Source: Caenorhabditis elegans
Taxonomy: Eukaryota > Nematoda > Chromadorea > Rhabditida > Rhabditidae
Length of the DNA stretch: 64,000 nucleotides
Direction: 5' to 3'
Assembly: GCF_000002985.6 (NCBI RefSeq)
Contig: NC_003284.9
Span: 1,054,001-1,118,000, forward strand
Both the position numbers and the translations under genes were made by a program. Positions 25,546 through 36,257 of the stretch are shown here, piece by piece (within the stretch, counting starts at the first letter, position 1; each line of letters begins with the position of its first letter). Under the pieces are notes generated by a model that ran no database searches, was not told the DNA's origin, and saw only the letters and a program-made list of their open reading frames with translations.

Positions 25546-26625
25546 TCAGTACTTGATGGACCTGAAGTAATCGGCCAGGGCTCCGGTGGTCTTGCTGCAC
25601 ATTTCTGGTTGGAGTCCTTTCTCGTAGATGGAAATAATAACGGCTAAAAGTTTCAGAGATTGTTTAAATCAGTCTAGTAATCCTAGTTAGTTCACCTTGG
25701 ATAGTTTTGTAGATGAAAAATCCAGATCCTCCTTGCTTTCCAATTATTCTGTCATTATCTGCGTTGAGGACCAAGAATTTTTGTCCTTCCAAGCGGAGGC
25801 CGGTTCCAAGAAGAGCATCCTGAAAATTAGAGGGTGAGAATGATATTAAGAGAAGCAAAAGGTACCAAGGAGGTGAAGGCTTTTCCTGCGGCGACGGCTT
25901 CTTCGACGGAGATCTGGAAATACGTTACTATTCAAATTGTACTGCTTGATCTACTACAGTGCTCAGTGCCCCGACTCTAGCCTCAACTTATGTTTTCCAA
26001 AAAATAACGAAACCTTATTTTTAGGACTAAAATAATCCTACACTACAATATTCCTACACCATCTTCACCGACGATTCCTTCAATAGATAAAACGTATTTT
26101 TGAACAATAGTAACACTAAAGTACTTCTACAGTACACCAACACACCTTTCCTACATGAAGACTATTTTTATAACAAGCTAAATATGCTTTCAGTAACAAA
26201 ACTCACGCAGGCGGTATTTGTTCATTATCTGTCAATGCACCATGTACTAATCTTTCAAAACTGGTGCAGACAAAATATAGATTTTGATAGAAGTTTACAG
26301 TGTTTTTAGATCAGAGATGAGATTCAAAGAGAGGTGGTGTATCGACCAGGAGTTGCATTCCTAGAGAAATACCTAGAATTCTAGCCTAAGAAAATTGCAA
26401 GTCCTTTCCAGTTTTAATATCTCAAAAAAGTTCTAACACCAATCACAAGCTGATCATGCCACTGAAAGTCGAGATTTTGGCAACTTGACAATTTTAAAAA
26501 CTTTGAAAACTTACATTAAAGTTATCACTCTTTGCCCATACAGCTCCGTCGAATCCAAGAATGGCAGCCTTGCTCACATTTCCAGACCCGATAAGGTTAT
26601 TGTTGATAATATCAGACCACGACAT
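25546..26625 (-). CDS. pfn-3: Profilin, 126 aa
   Basis: Four exons in transcript order: 26625-26515, 25913-25866, 25819-25696 and 25643-25546, in phase. The product begins MSWSDIINNNLIGSG and continues AAILGFDGAVWAKS, the classic profilin N-terminus with Trp3 and the poly-Pro-binding aromatic face. The middle has GLRLEGQKFLVLNADND and GKQGGSGFFIYKT, typical of the actin-binding part, and the C-terminal helix ends DYFRSIKY. Length 126 aa is standard. Profilin binds monomeric actin and poly-Pro in the cytoplasm and feeds formin-driven filament growth; PFN-3 is known from body-wall muscle. Recognised by recall as K03E6.6. Confidence 0.94.
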
Positions 26626-27418
26626 GTTTTCGTTTTGTGTGTGCTGAAAACTTTGAAAGTAAAAGTGAAAGTCTAGAAGCTCAAAACGTGGAAAACGGGG
26701 CACAATTGTGCAGTGCGTGGGAGAAAGAGAGAGAGATATGGAAACAGATGACGCTTGGTTTCTGACGTTTTCCAAAAAATCATGAAGAAATTATTTTGAA
26801 ATAGCAGTTTGGAGAGATGAGTAATGAACACATGTTGATTAGATATCTGATCGCATGTCTGGTAAACGATTATGAAATCAGGTCTAACTACCTGCTTAGG
26901 AGAAGCTAAAACTTGGTTTTATAGAAGCTAAAACTTGGTTTTACAACAAAATTTTTTTTATAATTCGTTGTTAGGTAATTCGATGTCTATAAAATATTAT
27001 TAGAATTTTCAGCGGATACTTTTAGATGGAAAGCGGCAGTTATTTTTATAGCAGTTTTGTTTTAGAAAATGACGTAAAATTTTCTACAAATTTGTGCCAC
27101 CTTCAAATTTCTCAACTTTTACAAAGCATTATAGCAACATTAAATTAATACGACCAGGTGCTTAACATCAATATTGAAATCAGTGAAAGTTTGAGTTTGA
27201 GCCAAGAATTACAGAGCAAATAAAAAACCTTGAGATTTCTTGTTACCAGTACTGGAGAATTTAATTATTGAGGTTAACTAGAAAGGTCTCAAATCTAAAA
27301 CCTGTCTGAGATTCAAAAAAAGATAGAAAGAATAGGCCCAGTATTTTTATCCTTAAATTTGAAATACCCACAATTGGATAGTTACTTTTAGGAATACTGT
27401 AAAAACCGGGACCAGAAG

Positions 27419-27528
27419 TGTTATCATGACTCGACATCTACCGGGTTACGCTCCGCATTGTGCTTCCATCAGTAGTGAGTTAGCTTATTGCAAGACCGAA
27501 TCCCGGTAGATGTCCGGCCATGATATCA
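27419..27528. mobile_element. Short MITE-like palindrome with about 30 bp inverted ends
   Basis: Left end TTATCATGACTCGACATCTA and right end (reversed) GATATCATGGCCGGACATCTA, both followed by CCGGG, face each other over about 110 bp. No ORF. The ends differ at a few bases, so it is not brand new. Confidence 0.7.
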
Positions 27529-29101
27529 TTTGGGGTGCTGATTTTTGGCATTTCCTCAGAAAATTATCCTCAAAGTGGATGCCTACTAAATTTCAAGATT
27601 TTCACGTACACGCACACCAGTTTTGTTACATTAAATGTAGTATTCGAAAAAAACATATATAAAAGACTTTAGAGCCACAGCAGGTAAATTATTTCTTAAC
27701 AAAATTTTCATTTTTGGTCAGTTTTGCAATTTACCACTTTTTGATATTTTCAGAAAATACGGCAATATGGGGAAGACGTCATAAATAAAAACAATTCGAA
27801 AAAATTAACAAAAAGTGAGAAATCTAACTTTCAAAAAGTTTCAATAAACGTTCGTTTCAAAACCGGGACGCAAAGAGATCGGAAGATATTTGCGTGGGGT
27901 TCGTTGCTCGCTGAGCCTCTGTTGGACATAAAATGTGAGACTAAGACTGAATTGCCGCTCAATAGCCGTAAGACACCAGTTTGTCTCCTTGCCTCCCGTG
28001 TGTGTGTGTGTGAGAACAGTGTGTTGATCCTGAAGAGAGCGCGCGCCGATTGGAACAGTGTACGGGGGAATGAAGTACCGCAGATAGATGAAGGGCGGGA
28101 GAGGAGTCGCTGTGGCAGAGGAGAGCCTATCCCCGGGGCAGAACTCGACAATCATAGTGTAAAGCTGTCGTTTGCTCTATGTCTTTTTCTCTCATTTGCT
28201 TTATCTGCAGGTTCCACTGACGCGACGAAAACATTCAAGAGAGAGAAAGGGAAACGGATAGCCCCGCTCACCGACGGCCATCGAAATTTCAAAAACTATT
28301 GATTGATTTGCAAGGAAAGTGTCTAATGAGATCAATGTCGAATTTTTGATTTGCGGCTTGCACGCTGAAACATAAGGATGCTTTTTAGGACGGCTCATTT
28401 TGGCGTCCACTCAACAGGAAACGTCAGCCTAAAAATTGAATCTAGATAAAATTTGATGAAATAATAATATTTCGTTTTCAAAGTTCATGTGCCAAAAAAC
28501 TGGAAAAAAACGATTTGGATCATAATATCTTTACTAACACGGTACGAAAAAACAAAATTTCCTGGGGCACCCAATGAAATTTGGTTTTAAAAATTAAGCT
28601 CTACAAAAAAATTCAAAAATTTCAGAGTTGGTACAGTTGATTTGTTGATCGAAAAGATGACCCCATTTAGTTTTTAGAAAAGAGTTTTTGTCAATGTCAT
28701 AAATTAACAATAAACTGTGACAAAGAAATTAGCAAAATAAAGTTAATGTGACCATCTCGGCAAAACGGCCTAACTTCATAGCATACTCTTGCAACTTCTT
28801 AACAACAATTAGACATTTTAGCTTTTAAGCAAACTTCTGCAGCTTTTCAGACGACTTTTGCAATTTCTTAGTAGATGTAAAGCTAAATTTCGCTCACAAT
28901 CCCGTTGGTTTTCGCAACTTCTTAACAGCTTTTTACAAAGTTATATAAATGTTTTTATTAAGTTGCAGGAGTATTCTATGAAGTTGCGACGTTTTGCCGA
29001 GATGATATGAATTACATTCAGAACATCGAAACTTCGGAAACTCAGTCCATTTTCAAAAATGGGTTTCTGTTAAACTGGAATGTTTTCAAATGGCTTTACG
29101 T

Positions 29102-29219
29102 GGAGTGCGCGGCAATCGGAATTTATCGGCAACCTGCAATTTCGGCAATTGCCGGTTTTGGAATTTTTTGGCAACGGCAATTACCGAAATTGCCTCAATT
29201 TTGATTGCAGCGCACTCCT
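29102..29219. mobile_element. GGCAAT-rich palindromic element
   Basis: Bounded by GGAGTGCGC at 29102 and its complement GCGCACTCC at the far end. The interior is built of CGGCAAT/ATTGCCG half-sites that fold back on themselves. Confidence 0.65.
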
Positions 29220-30545
29220 GGAATGCTTTTTGTAAAATTATTTTGACAATTGAAAGCTGAATACCGCGCAGTAGATCAGAAACGGCAAATTGCCTAACTT
29301 GCCGGTCATTTGTCAAACGACGAACTTTTTTTAATTCTCAGACTATCAAAATCAAAAATCACCTGAACTTTCGAACATATTACGGTATTTTCAAAGGTGC
29401 ACGGTCGTAAAAATGGTTTGTTTGGAGTAAAGAAGTTAAAAGCTTCTTATTAAAAACTGACGTGAAAATGGATTCATATACGGGCAAGTTCACCATAAAA
29501 ATAGTCAAAATTTTGCTGAATTATTTTTAGCCAACACTGTTGTTAGTCGTTGTCAAATCGTTGTTGAAATTGGCATTCGCAGAAAATAGTGATTTGCCGA
29601 CACCCCTAATTGATGGAATTCACCAAAATTGGGACCCTAACCGCCGACATCTCACGGGTTCCTTGCCCCACTATATTTAACTCGCTGTGCGCGCGGCGAG
29701 CTGTCTTGCAGTTTTCTTATTTTGAGTGTAACTTAATGTTATCAGCTGAAATTTTATTCATATCAGTGATATTTGTTATATTTATTACACTTTGCAGGTG
29801 AGCATGTTTCAATAACTTCAAATGACAACTCTTATTTTGTGCACTTTTGGGAGAAATTAACACTAGATATATATTCAGAGGAAAATGTTTGATTAAAAAA
29901 TGACCAGAAGACTGAATGTGCGATTTTTCCAGTCTTCAAAAGATCAAATATAAGTAGCAGTATGCCTAGTTCTGTGGAATGGACAAAACTGTATGCTCGT
30001 TTTTAAATATTTTGTCAAAACTTGATATCATGAAGTTTTAGCAGTTGTCGCCAAATTTGTGTATACTTATTTAAACACGTGGAGTTATTTTGATTTGATC
30101 TTCAAAAAATGCGGGAGTTGAGACGCAGACACATAAATGTAGAATGATCTGAAAATGTTGCATTTTCTGTTTTCGAACCATAGAGCTTATGCCCTAATAA
30201 ACTGGACAATAAATAAAGTTTCAAAGTTAATTTTTTTTGTTTCAGTATGAAAAACCAACAAAAAAAATAGTACGAAAAATGATTCTTAAAAAACACACGA
30301 CAAAAAAACTGAGGCAAGTTGGTAGAGGTGTGAGAGAGAAAAACGTTTAGACAAACAAAGAGGCGTCCACCCGGAGACTTGCGAGAGCCCTAAAACTATT
30401 AGAAAACGTGAAGGGGCCAATTTTTGAATTTCTGAAAAGATTGGGGGAGGGAAAATACAAAGTAAAACGGTAGAAAAGAGATTTTGTAAAATGAAGATAC
30501 ATGGAAATTGATACAGTCAAGATTACAGATTTTTGACTTGACAAT

Positions 30546-33500
30546 CTATTCATGAGCATTTGATACACTTTTGATGTTGGGCTTCAGAATGTGGCCAACA
30601 CGGTCAGTAGCCAGTTCGATATCCTGAAAAAGGTACTTATCAGTTGATCTCCAGATTGAAAATTCAGTTGAAATAAGGAGATGACCACTAGTTTTAGGTT
30701 TAATTTTAGACTAGGTAACTACAAAAAATATCGCATAGTGATTTAACTCTGAACTCCTGAAAATTCTCCAACTCTGAACCTTCGGTAATATTGCTAGCGC
30801 ATTTTTCCACTATTTAGAAGGCCCAAAAAGTCATAGGTAGGAAAACATTCTAGGAGACTTTTGAAAATAAAACTAGTTTTAAAAGAATATCTTAAATCTT
30901 GTGAAGAAGTTGGATGAAAAAACCCTTTCAGATTTTTGAATTTTCTGAGTTCTTCCAAATAATAGTATTAAATCAGCACTGACCTTTATCAACTCCGAAT
31001 GACTCATCAACATTTTTGAAACAGTGTCATCATCACCAATGTTGAATGAGGCAAGTGAAGAGACTTCCGAGTTGTCAGATCCATCAGAAAGGCCAACTGG
31101 ACGTGTGTGATAGCTGATGTCTGCTTCTTCACCGTGTCTGAAATTTTTTAATTATTTTTTTAAATATCATCTTTAAATTTGCAATACCTCGGCGGTGTAA
31201 TGTTGTGTTTTTCAGTTGAATTGCCATTTCCAATCAGCTGCTGTGCCAGGAGAATGACTCCGGAGCCAAGGGATCTCGAATTTCGTTTTTCTCCTTCCTC
31301 CTCTTGCTCTGTTTTGATCATATTCAACACAATCGAGTCATCGTCCTAAATACAGAAAATAAATGTGCGGCCGACATGGATCGAGGTCCACAACAAGCTT
31401 CTCATAATGGCTGAGACTCTGTCGGGACAAGTATAATCTCTTACCTTATCAATAATATACTTGTCTTCGTACGGCGGCGGTGCGGTAGGAGCATATGGCG
31501 GCGGATTACCGGGAAGGCTCTCACTACTTTTGAAGTCACTTTTCTGATCTTCTTGATCCGATGACACGGCGCTTTCTAAGGAACCAGTAGATCTTTCCTC
31601 GTGAATCCGTTCACTGATTCGTTCCAAATTCCTCAAGGACGTTGTGTAGTCGTTCTTCTTCTGACGTACTTCTGCTTCGAGGCATAGAATTGTGGCTTTT
31701 TGGGCTTCTAGTATTTTTGTGAATTCCAGACGTTTTTCGAAGTACAATCGTGACTTTTTAATGGCATATCTAAAAAAAATCAGGGTTTTTTGTAAACAGT
31801 AGCGTTCATAGTTTGAATTTGAGAAGAAGAGTTCCAAAATTGTATAAAACTTTGAAGTTAGTAGTAAGTCAATGCTTTTTTGGTACTGTAGAGTTATTAT
31901 AAAATTACTGCAGATGTATACATTGGTTTGGTGAAGTACTGTACAAGCAATTTTGAAAATAAGTCTCAAACTCTGAGCCAAGTCTACATTCCTATGCAAT
32001 TTGTAACATGCTGTCGTAATACTGATACGGTAGTACTAATAGTACTGTAGAAATACTGTAGTAAGGTTTTTTGAAAAAAACTATCGAGTTAATATTGTAT
32101 TCTTATTAATTGGTACTGTCAATTGTTCTGCATTTTTCAATAATATTTTAGTGAAGACTTTTAAATTTTCCTAATCTGTTTGTTGGTACCAATTTTTTTT
32201 CAGATTAAAAAATTGATTTTACTTTCTTCTTCCTAGCTCAACAACTTCGCATTCTTCTCCAGTTTTTTTTTTCAGAATACGTTTTCAAGCATTCTAATGG
32301 TCCCCCACCCCCAATAACTCTAACTTGTCCCATTTTTCATCTTAGATGTTCACCTGTTATCCTTCTCCATAGCCCTTATCTTCTCTGCCAAATGTAGCAT
32401 CGCGTGAGCTTTGGACGCGTGCAATGACTCTGCCGCAGTTCGTTCTTCCTCCACTTCTCTGACCCTTTGAATATGATGATTGAGCACCTAGAAACGGGAT
32501 TTGTACTTTTTTTTTTGTTTTTTTTTTTGGTGGTTTGAAATTTACAATTTCACAATTCTCCTATTTATTTGCACATCTGGATGGTATTATCGGGGGGCAT
32601 TTTGGCAAACTATTTTCATATGTGTGTATGTGCCCTCCCTTAGTTTAATTTGGAAAGTGAGAAAAAGCGAGAGAGGGGAAATAGACGTCACAAAGTATTG
32701 CGAAATGTACCATAAAACCGGCTTGAAAGCTGTTTGAAAGTTTCTATAAAATGGAAATGTGTCTTTGCAGACTCCGAGATAAACATCTGATGTTTTTGTA
32801 TTTTAATAGCTGTATGAAAAATGGGAAATTACAGATAACACTTTGTATTGAAGTATCAAATTCTACACTAATAGAGAACCTACGATAATTTCAAAAAAAC
32901 ATAGGCAATTTATTTGGATACATCTGGTAGTCTAAAAATTCTCTAGAAATTTAGTAACTAGCCTAGTAACTGAATAACTTGCCTAGTGACCTAGTAACTT
33001 ACCAAATAATACAGTAAGTTACCAAGATGTATAAAAATTTCACTAGTAGCTAAAAAACTTGCCTAGTAACTTAGTAAGCCAGTAATGTACCTAGTAACAT
33101 AATAACATTCCTAGCAAGCTAGAAAGTTACCTATGTAGTAACCAAGTAGCTCACCTAGTAATATAGTAAGTTAACTAGCAACAATGTAACTTATCTAGTA
33201 AAAAAAAATTGATAAAATTCGAAAACTGAACTTGACCTCTTTAAAGTTTTTGATTTAATTTCAAACGCGCAGAACTTTGAAAATTGGCATCAAGTTCAAA
33301 ACTCCTTTAAACCTAACAAGTTCAACTGTAGTTTTCGGACAAAATCCTACCTCTAAGCACTCTGGAAGTACTGAAGTCTGCCGGGATAAGCTTTCCTGCG
33401 TGAGGGACACTTGTTGCTTTGCGATGCCTAAAATCGACGTAGCTCTCTCGAAACGTTCAGCGGCTTTTTGAGATTCTTCCCGAAGTGATCGTTCCTGAAA

Positions 33501-34102
33501 ATAGGGATTTTGTAAAATGTGAGAAATTAGATTTTCAGTTAAGGTGAAATTTGGAAATTGACTTAAAATAAATGTAAATCGATATGAACAGTTAAAATGT
33601 ATCCTTTTCATAATTGAAATTTTGAAATTCAAATTATACAAAATTTTTTGTTTTCTCGTTTTGTTCTAAAGCTAACGTTTTCTTATACACTCACCTTAAT
33701 TTTTAATTCATAAAACGGCCGAGCTTTTGCAATCTGACTTGAGTACTGTTTTGACAGCTCTTTCAGCTTTTCTGACCACTGTACTTGTGTTTCTCTGTAA
33801 TAAAAATTTCAAATTACCAATTTCAAATTTCCACAACTTCCACAAACCTAAAATCCGCCCTAGCCAAGTCTAACTGAACCTCCATTTTGTTAATCACATC
33901 TGTGGAAATGTTGAGCTTTTCCAGTTCCTCATGAATCATATTCAAATGACGAGTTTCCAGTGGAGGGTGTCCATCTTCTTCGAATTGTCTTGTTGTGGGG
34001 TCTGGAATTCAAAAATTCTGAATTTTAGAAGTTAAGAAATAAGATAGGTTTACCTGAAACAAATGTTTCGGTGACCTCCGAAGAAGTTGCAGTTTCGTCC
34101 AT
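30546..34102 (-). CDS. SH3BP5/REI-type coiled-coil protein (candidate RAB-11 exchange factor), 431 aa
   Basis: Nine exons in transcript order: 34102-34054, 34001-33848, 33794-33695, 33494-33351, 32487-32354, 31769-31445, 31345-31188, 31137-30984 and 30623-30546, all in phase. Residues about 27-260 are almost entirely long coiled coil (HEELEKLNISTDVINKME, IAKARPFYELKIK, RERSLREESQKAAERFERA-like text, KKSRLYFEKRLEF). The ARPFYELK block and the Tyr-Phe-Glu-Lys-Arg segment follow human SH3BP5 (Sab). A disordered Ser/Asp- and Pro-rich tail (NPPPYAPTAPPPYED, with two PPxY motifs) follows. In worms SH3BP5 homologues (REI-1, REI-2) activate RAB-11 on Golgi and recycling membranes. I cannot say which family member this is. 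PPxY motifs suggest WW-domain or Nedd4-type partners (inference). Confidence 0.85.
32930..33205. repeat. Degenerate CTAGTAACT-type satellite in an intron
   Basis: About 270 bp dominated by variants of CCTAGTAACTTAGTAA in loose tandem, inside the fifth-exon-proximal intron of the SH3BP5-like gene. Periodicity is poor, which points to an old array. Confidence 0.7.
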
Positions 34103-34715
34103 TTTTGTACTTTTATAGGTTCATGCAATTTTTGTGGTGTGTTTTGTTCTGGAAGTAAAACAATTTTATGCGGAATGAGGCTTTTGTACAATGAGTAATA
34201 GGAAGACAGGATTTATGAGAAAAAACTATTTCAGCTCAATTTGAAAATACCTAGAAAACTAATTTCAAATTAGCAACATTTTGATATAATCGAGTAAAAT
34301 AATTTTGGGAACGTTTTTTAATTTTTTTTTAAATACAAAATGAAATACTATCTAGGAAATTTTAAAAAATGAACCGCAAAGTTAATTTCTCAACAAAATT
34401 TGAAAAAAACCAGCAAAAACTAAGATATAATACAAGCCGCAGAGTAAAAAAATCCGTTGCTGGAAAAAATATTATGTGTGTAGTTGACGAAAATCTGATT
34501 AAAATGGAACATTTCCCATCATTTTCTTCCAGAAAATGTATAAATGAGAAGCCTATTTCCAGGATCTACAAAAACCGCGAAAAATCTTAAGCACCTCCTC
34601 TGACAAGTTGCAAAAGAGTATTTCGAGCGTTCGTAAATGAGTCGAGCAGGTAACGTGAAGTGAGAAAAAACGGATCCTGATGGCATGTGTGCTCATGGAG
34701 CAAAAGTTGAAAATG

Positions 34716-34751
<36 letters not shown>

Positions 34752-35172
34752 GGTAGAAGAACGACAAAAGCCGGGTTAAGGAGAGAGAGGGCGAAGGAGA
34801 AGGAAGAAGAAGCAAATATATTGTGACTCGTGTTGGCGGGAGTTTTATGCACACACATATGAATGCAAGCATGCACATTGAAATTTCAACTTGCACCTCC
34901 GAGAAATGTCGAATCGGCGCGCGCACACACACAGTAGCAGGAACGTGTAGGCGGAGAGGGGGGAGGGGGTTCAAAATAAAATTCAAAACTGTAAAACAAA
35001 ACTATTCTTGTTTAAAATAAAGAGATCAAGTTGCCATGGTCATTTGATGGGTATTACCCATTGGGGATATAAATGATAGGCTTCTTGATTTTTGAACACT
35101 TATTTAAATTTCCACTTGCAAAATAGACAATAAAAATACTTTTTCCGGCATTTCAGTTTAAAAAAAAATATA
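34103..35172. other. 5' region of the SH3BP5-like gene
   Basis: Non-coding. Holds a (CA)16 microsatellite at 34718-34749 and a purine-rich stretch after it. Open frames here come from the CA repeat. Confidence 0.6.
34718..34749 (+). repeat. (CA)16 microsatellite
   Basis: Perfect 32 bp dinucleotide run, likely length-polymorphic between strains. Confidence 0.97.
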
Positions 35173-35245
35173 CGACCACGGCAGGGATCGAACCTGCAAT
35201 CCCCAGATTCGAAGTCTGATGCCTTATCCATTAGGCCACGCGGCC
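35173..35245 (-). tRNA. tRNA-Arg (anticodon TCG), intact
   Basis: 73 nt. Acceptor GGCCGCG pairs with CGTGGTC (two G-U pairs), A box GTGGCCTAATGG, anticodon loop CTTCGAA giving TCG, T arm GCAGG-TTCGATC-CCTGC. It is followed on its own strand by TATATTTTTTTT (pol III stop). Upstream sequence ACGTGGCGTGT is shared with the two other copies, so the whole cassette was duplicated; this copy is inverted. Confidence 0.95.
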
Positions 35246-35282
35246 ACACGCCACGTTTTCACGGGGGTATCATGTTGCGATC

Positions 35283-35360
35283 GGTGGGCGCCTAAAAGCC
35301 GATTTTGCCGAACTTGCCGAACGGCTGATTCGGCTAAATAGGCTAGTAGCCGCCCACCCC
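35283..35360. mobile_element. Palindromic repeat between the inverted tRNA copies
   Basis: GGTGGGCG at the left meets CGCCCACCC at the right; the interior has GCCGAACTTGCCGAACGGC-like half-sites. It sits exactly between divergently placed tRNA copies 1 and 2. Confidence 0.6.
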
Positions 35361-35399
35361 TGGTTGCAAGACAATCCCACCTGTATAAACGTGGCGTGT

Positions 35400-35474
35400 G
35401 GCCGCGTGGCCTAATGGATAAGGCATCAGACTTCGAATCTATGGGGATTGCAGGTTCGATCCCTGCCGTGGTCG
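35400..35474 (+). tRNA. tRNA-Arg (TCG) copy with a 2-nt insertion, possibly a pseudogene
   Basis: Identical to the flanking copies except for AT inserted at 35441-35442 just after the anticodon-stem TCT, making it 75 nt. If the extra bases stay in the stem, pairs 27-43 and 28-42 are lost; otherwise they form a bulge or lengthen the variable loop. Boxes A and B and the T-run are intact, so it should be transcribed. Function is doubtful. Confidence 0.8.
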
Positions 35475-35837
35475 TATATTTTTTAAACGTTTTTTTCCAA
35501 CAGGAATACCGGAGAAAAATACCTATTTCACAATTTTTTTTGTAATTCGGCTAATTTGCCGTCAGATTATTAGAAGGAGAAGATAAAGCTGTCACTATCA
35601 AGTTTTAGAATTGTTTATTTTTGCATGCACTGAAATCAAAACGACAGTTGAGTAAAAATTTCAAACGGTACCCTAGTGTCAGCTCGTGTAAAACAGCTAA
35701 ACAAAAGTACTTTAGAATAGTTCCGTGCGAAATTTGGTTGAATTTTTAAAAGTATGAATTTGGAAATTTGAATTCCCTTACTAACTTGGATTCGCCACCG
35801 TTAAATAGGCAATGCCTTTAGCTGCAACGTGGCGTGT

Positions 35838-35910
35838 GGCCGCGTGGCCTAATGGATAAGGCATCAGACTTCGAATCTGGGGATTGCAGGTTCGATCCCT
35901 GCCGTGGTCG
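35838..35910 (+). tRNA. tRNA-Arg (anticodon TCG), intact
   Basis: 73 nt, same sequence as the 35173-35245 copy. Anticodon TCG at 35871-35873; TATATTTTT terminator follows. Upstream ACGTGGCGTGT is shared. Confidence 0.95.
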
Positions 35911-36239
35911 TATATTTTTATCTAATTTTCAGTGGTTTCTTTCAAAAGCTTACGACTAAAATACTAATCTTTTACACTTTTTTCCCATTTCCTGACTCTC
36001 ACAACAAAAGGAACTTCAAGAATGTCTAATAACCTGTAAATCTCGACAAACATGCAAACATACAAAACATATTGACAACCGGCGTGGAATGTACATTCAA
36101 CACGACCACACAGTAGTAGCAAAGGGGTTAAAGCATGAAAGATGGGCGCGAAAAAAAAAGAGAAAAACGGAAGGAATGAACAGAAAACGAGAGAAAAAGG
36201 AGGAGAAACTGCCAATAGACAGCATGTAAATAAATTGCG

Positions 36240-36257
36240 CCCCCCCCCCCCCCCCCC
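36240..36257. repeat. Poly(C) tract, 18 C (G tract on minus)
   Basis: Uninterrupted homopolymer, G-quadruplex prone on the minus strand. Confidence 0.95.

Larger units (their letters stand above)
26626..30545. other. Spacer upstream of pfn-3, repeat-bearing
   Basis: 3.9 kb between the pfn-3 start and the 3' end of the SH3BP5-like gene. It holds a MITE-like palindrome (27419-27528), a GC-richer block with a (TG)n run at about 27900-28300 open in several frames, and a GGCAAT palindrome (29102-29219). No spliceable coding chain was found. Confidence 0.5.

Noticed and set aside
27831-28410. Several 70-130 codon frames on both strands around a (TG)n run
   Set aside because: Mutually shadowing frames in a GC-richer, simple-repeat block; none links to flanking exons. 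The GTGAGC donor-like site near 28270 on minus has no matching downstream exon.
34553-34986. Minus-strand frames rich in Cys/Val
   Set aside because: They are translations of the (CA)16 microsatellite.
35283-35360. Possible attachment site next to tRNA genes
   Set aside because: tRNA-linked integration sites are a prokaryotic habit; this is worm nuclear DNA and the sequence is a dispersed palindrome.
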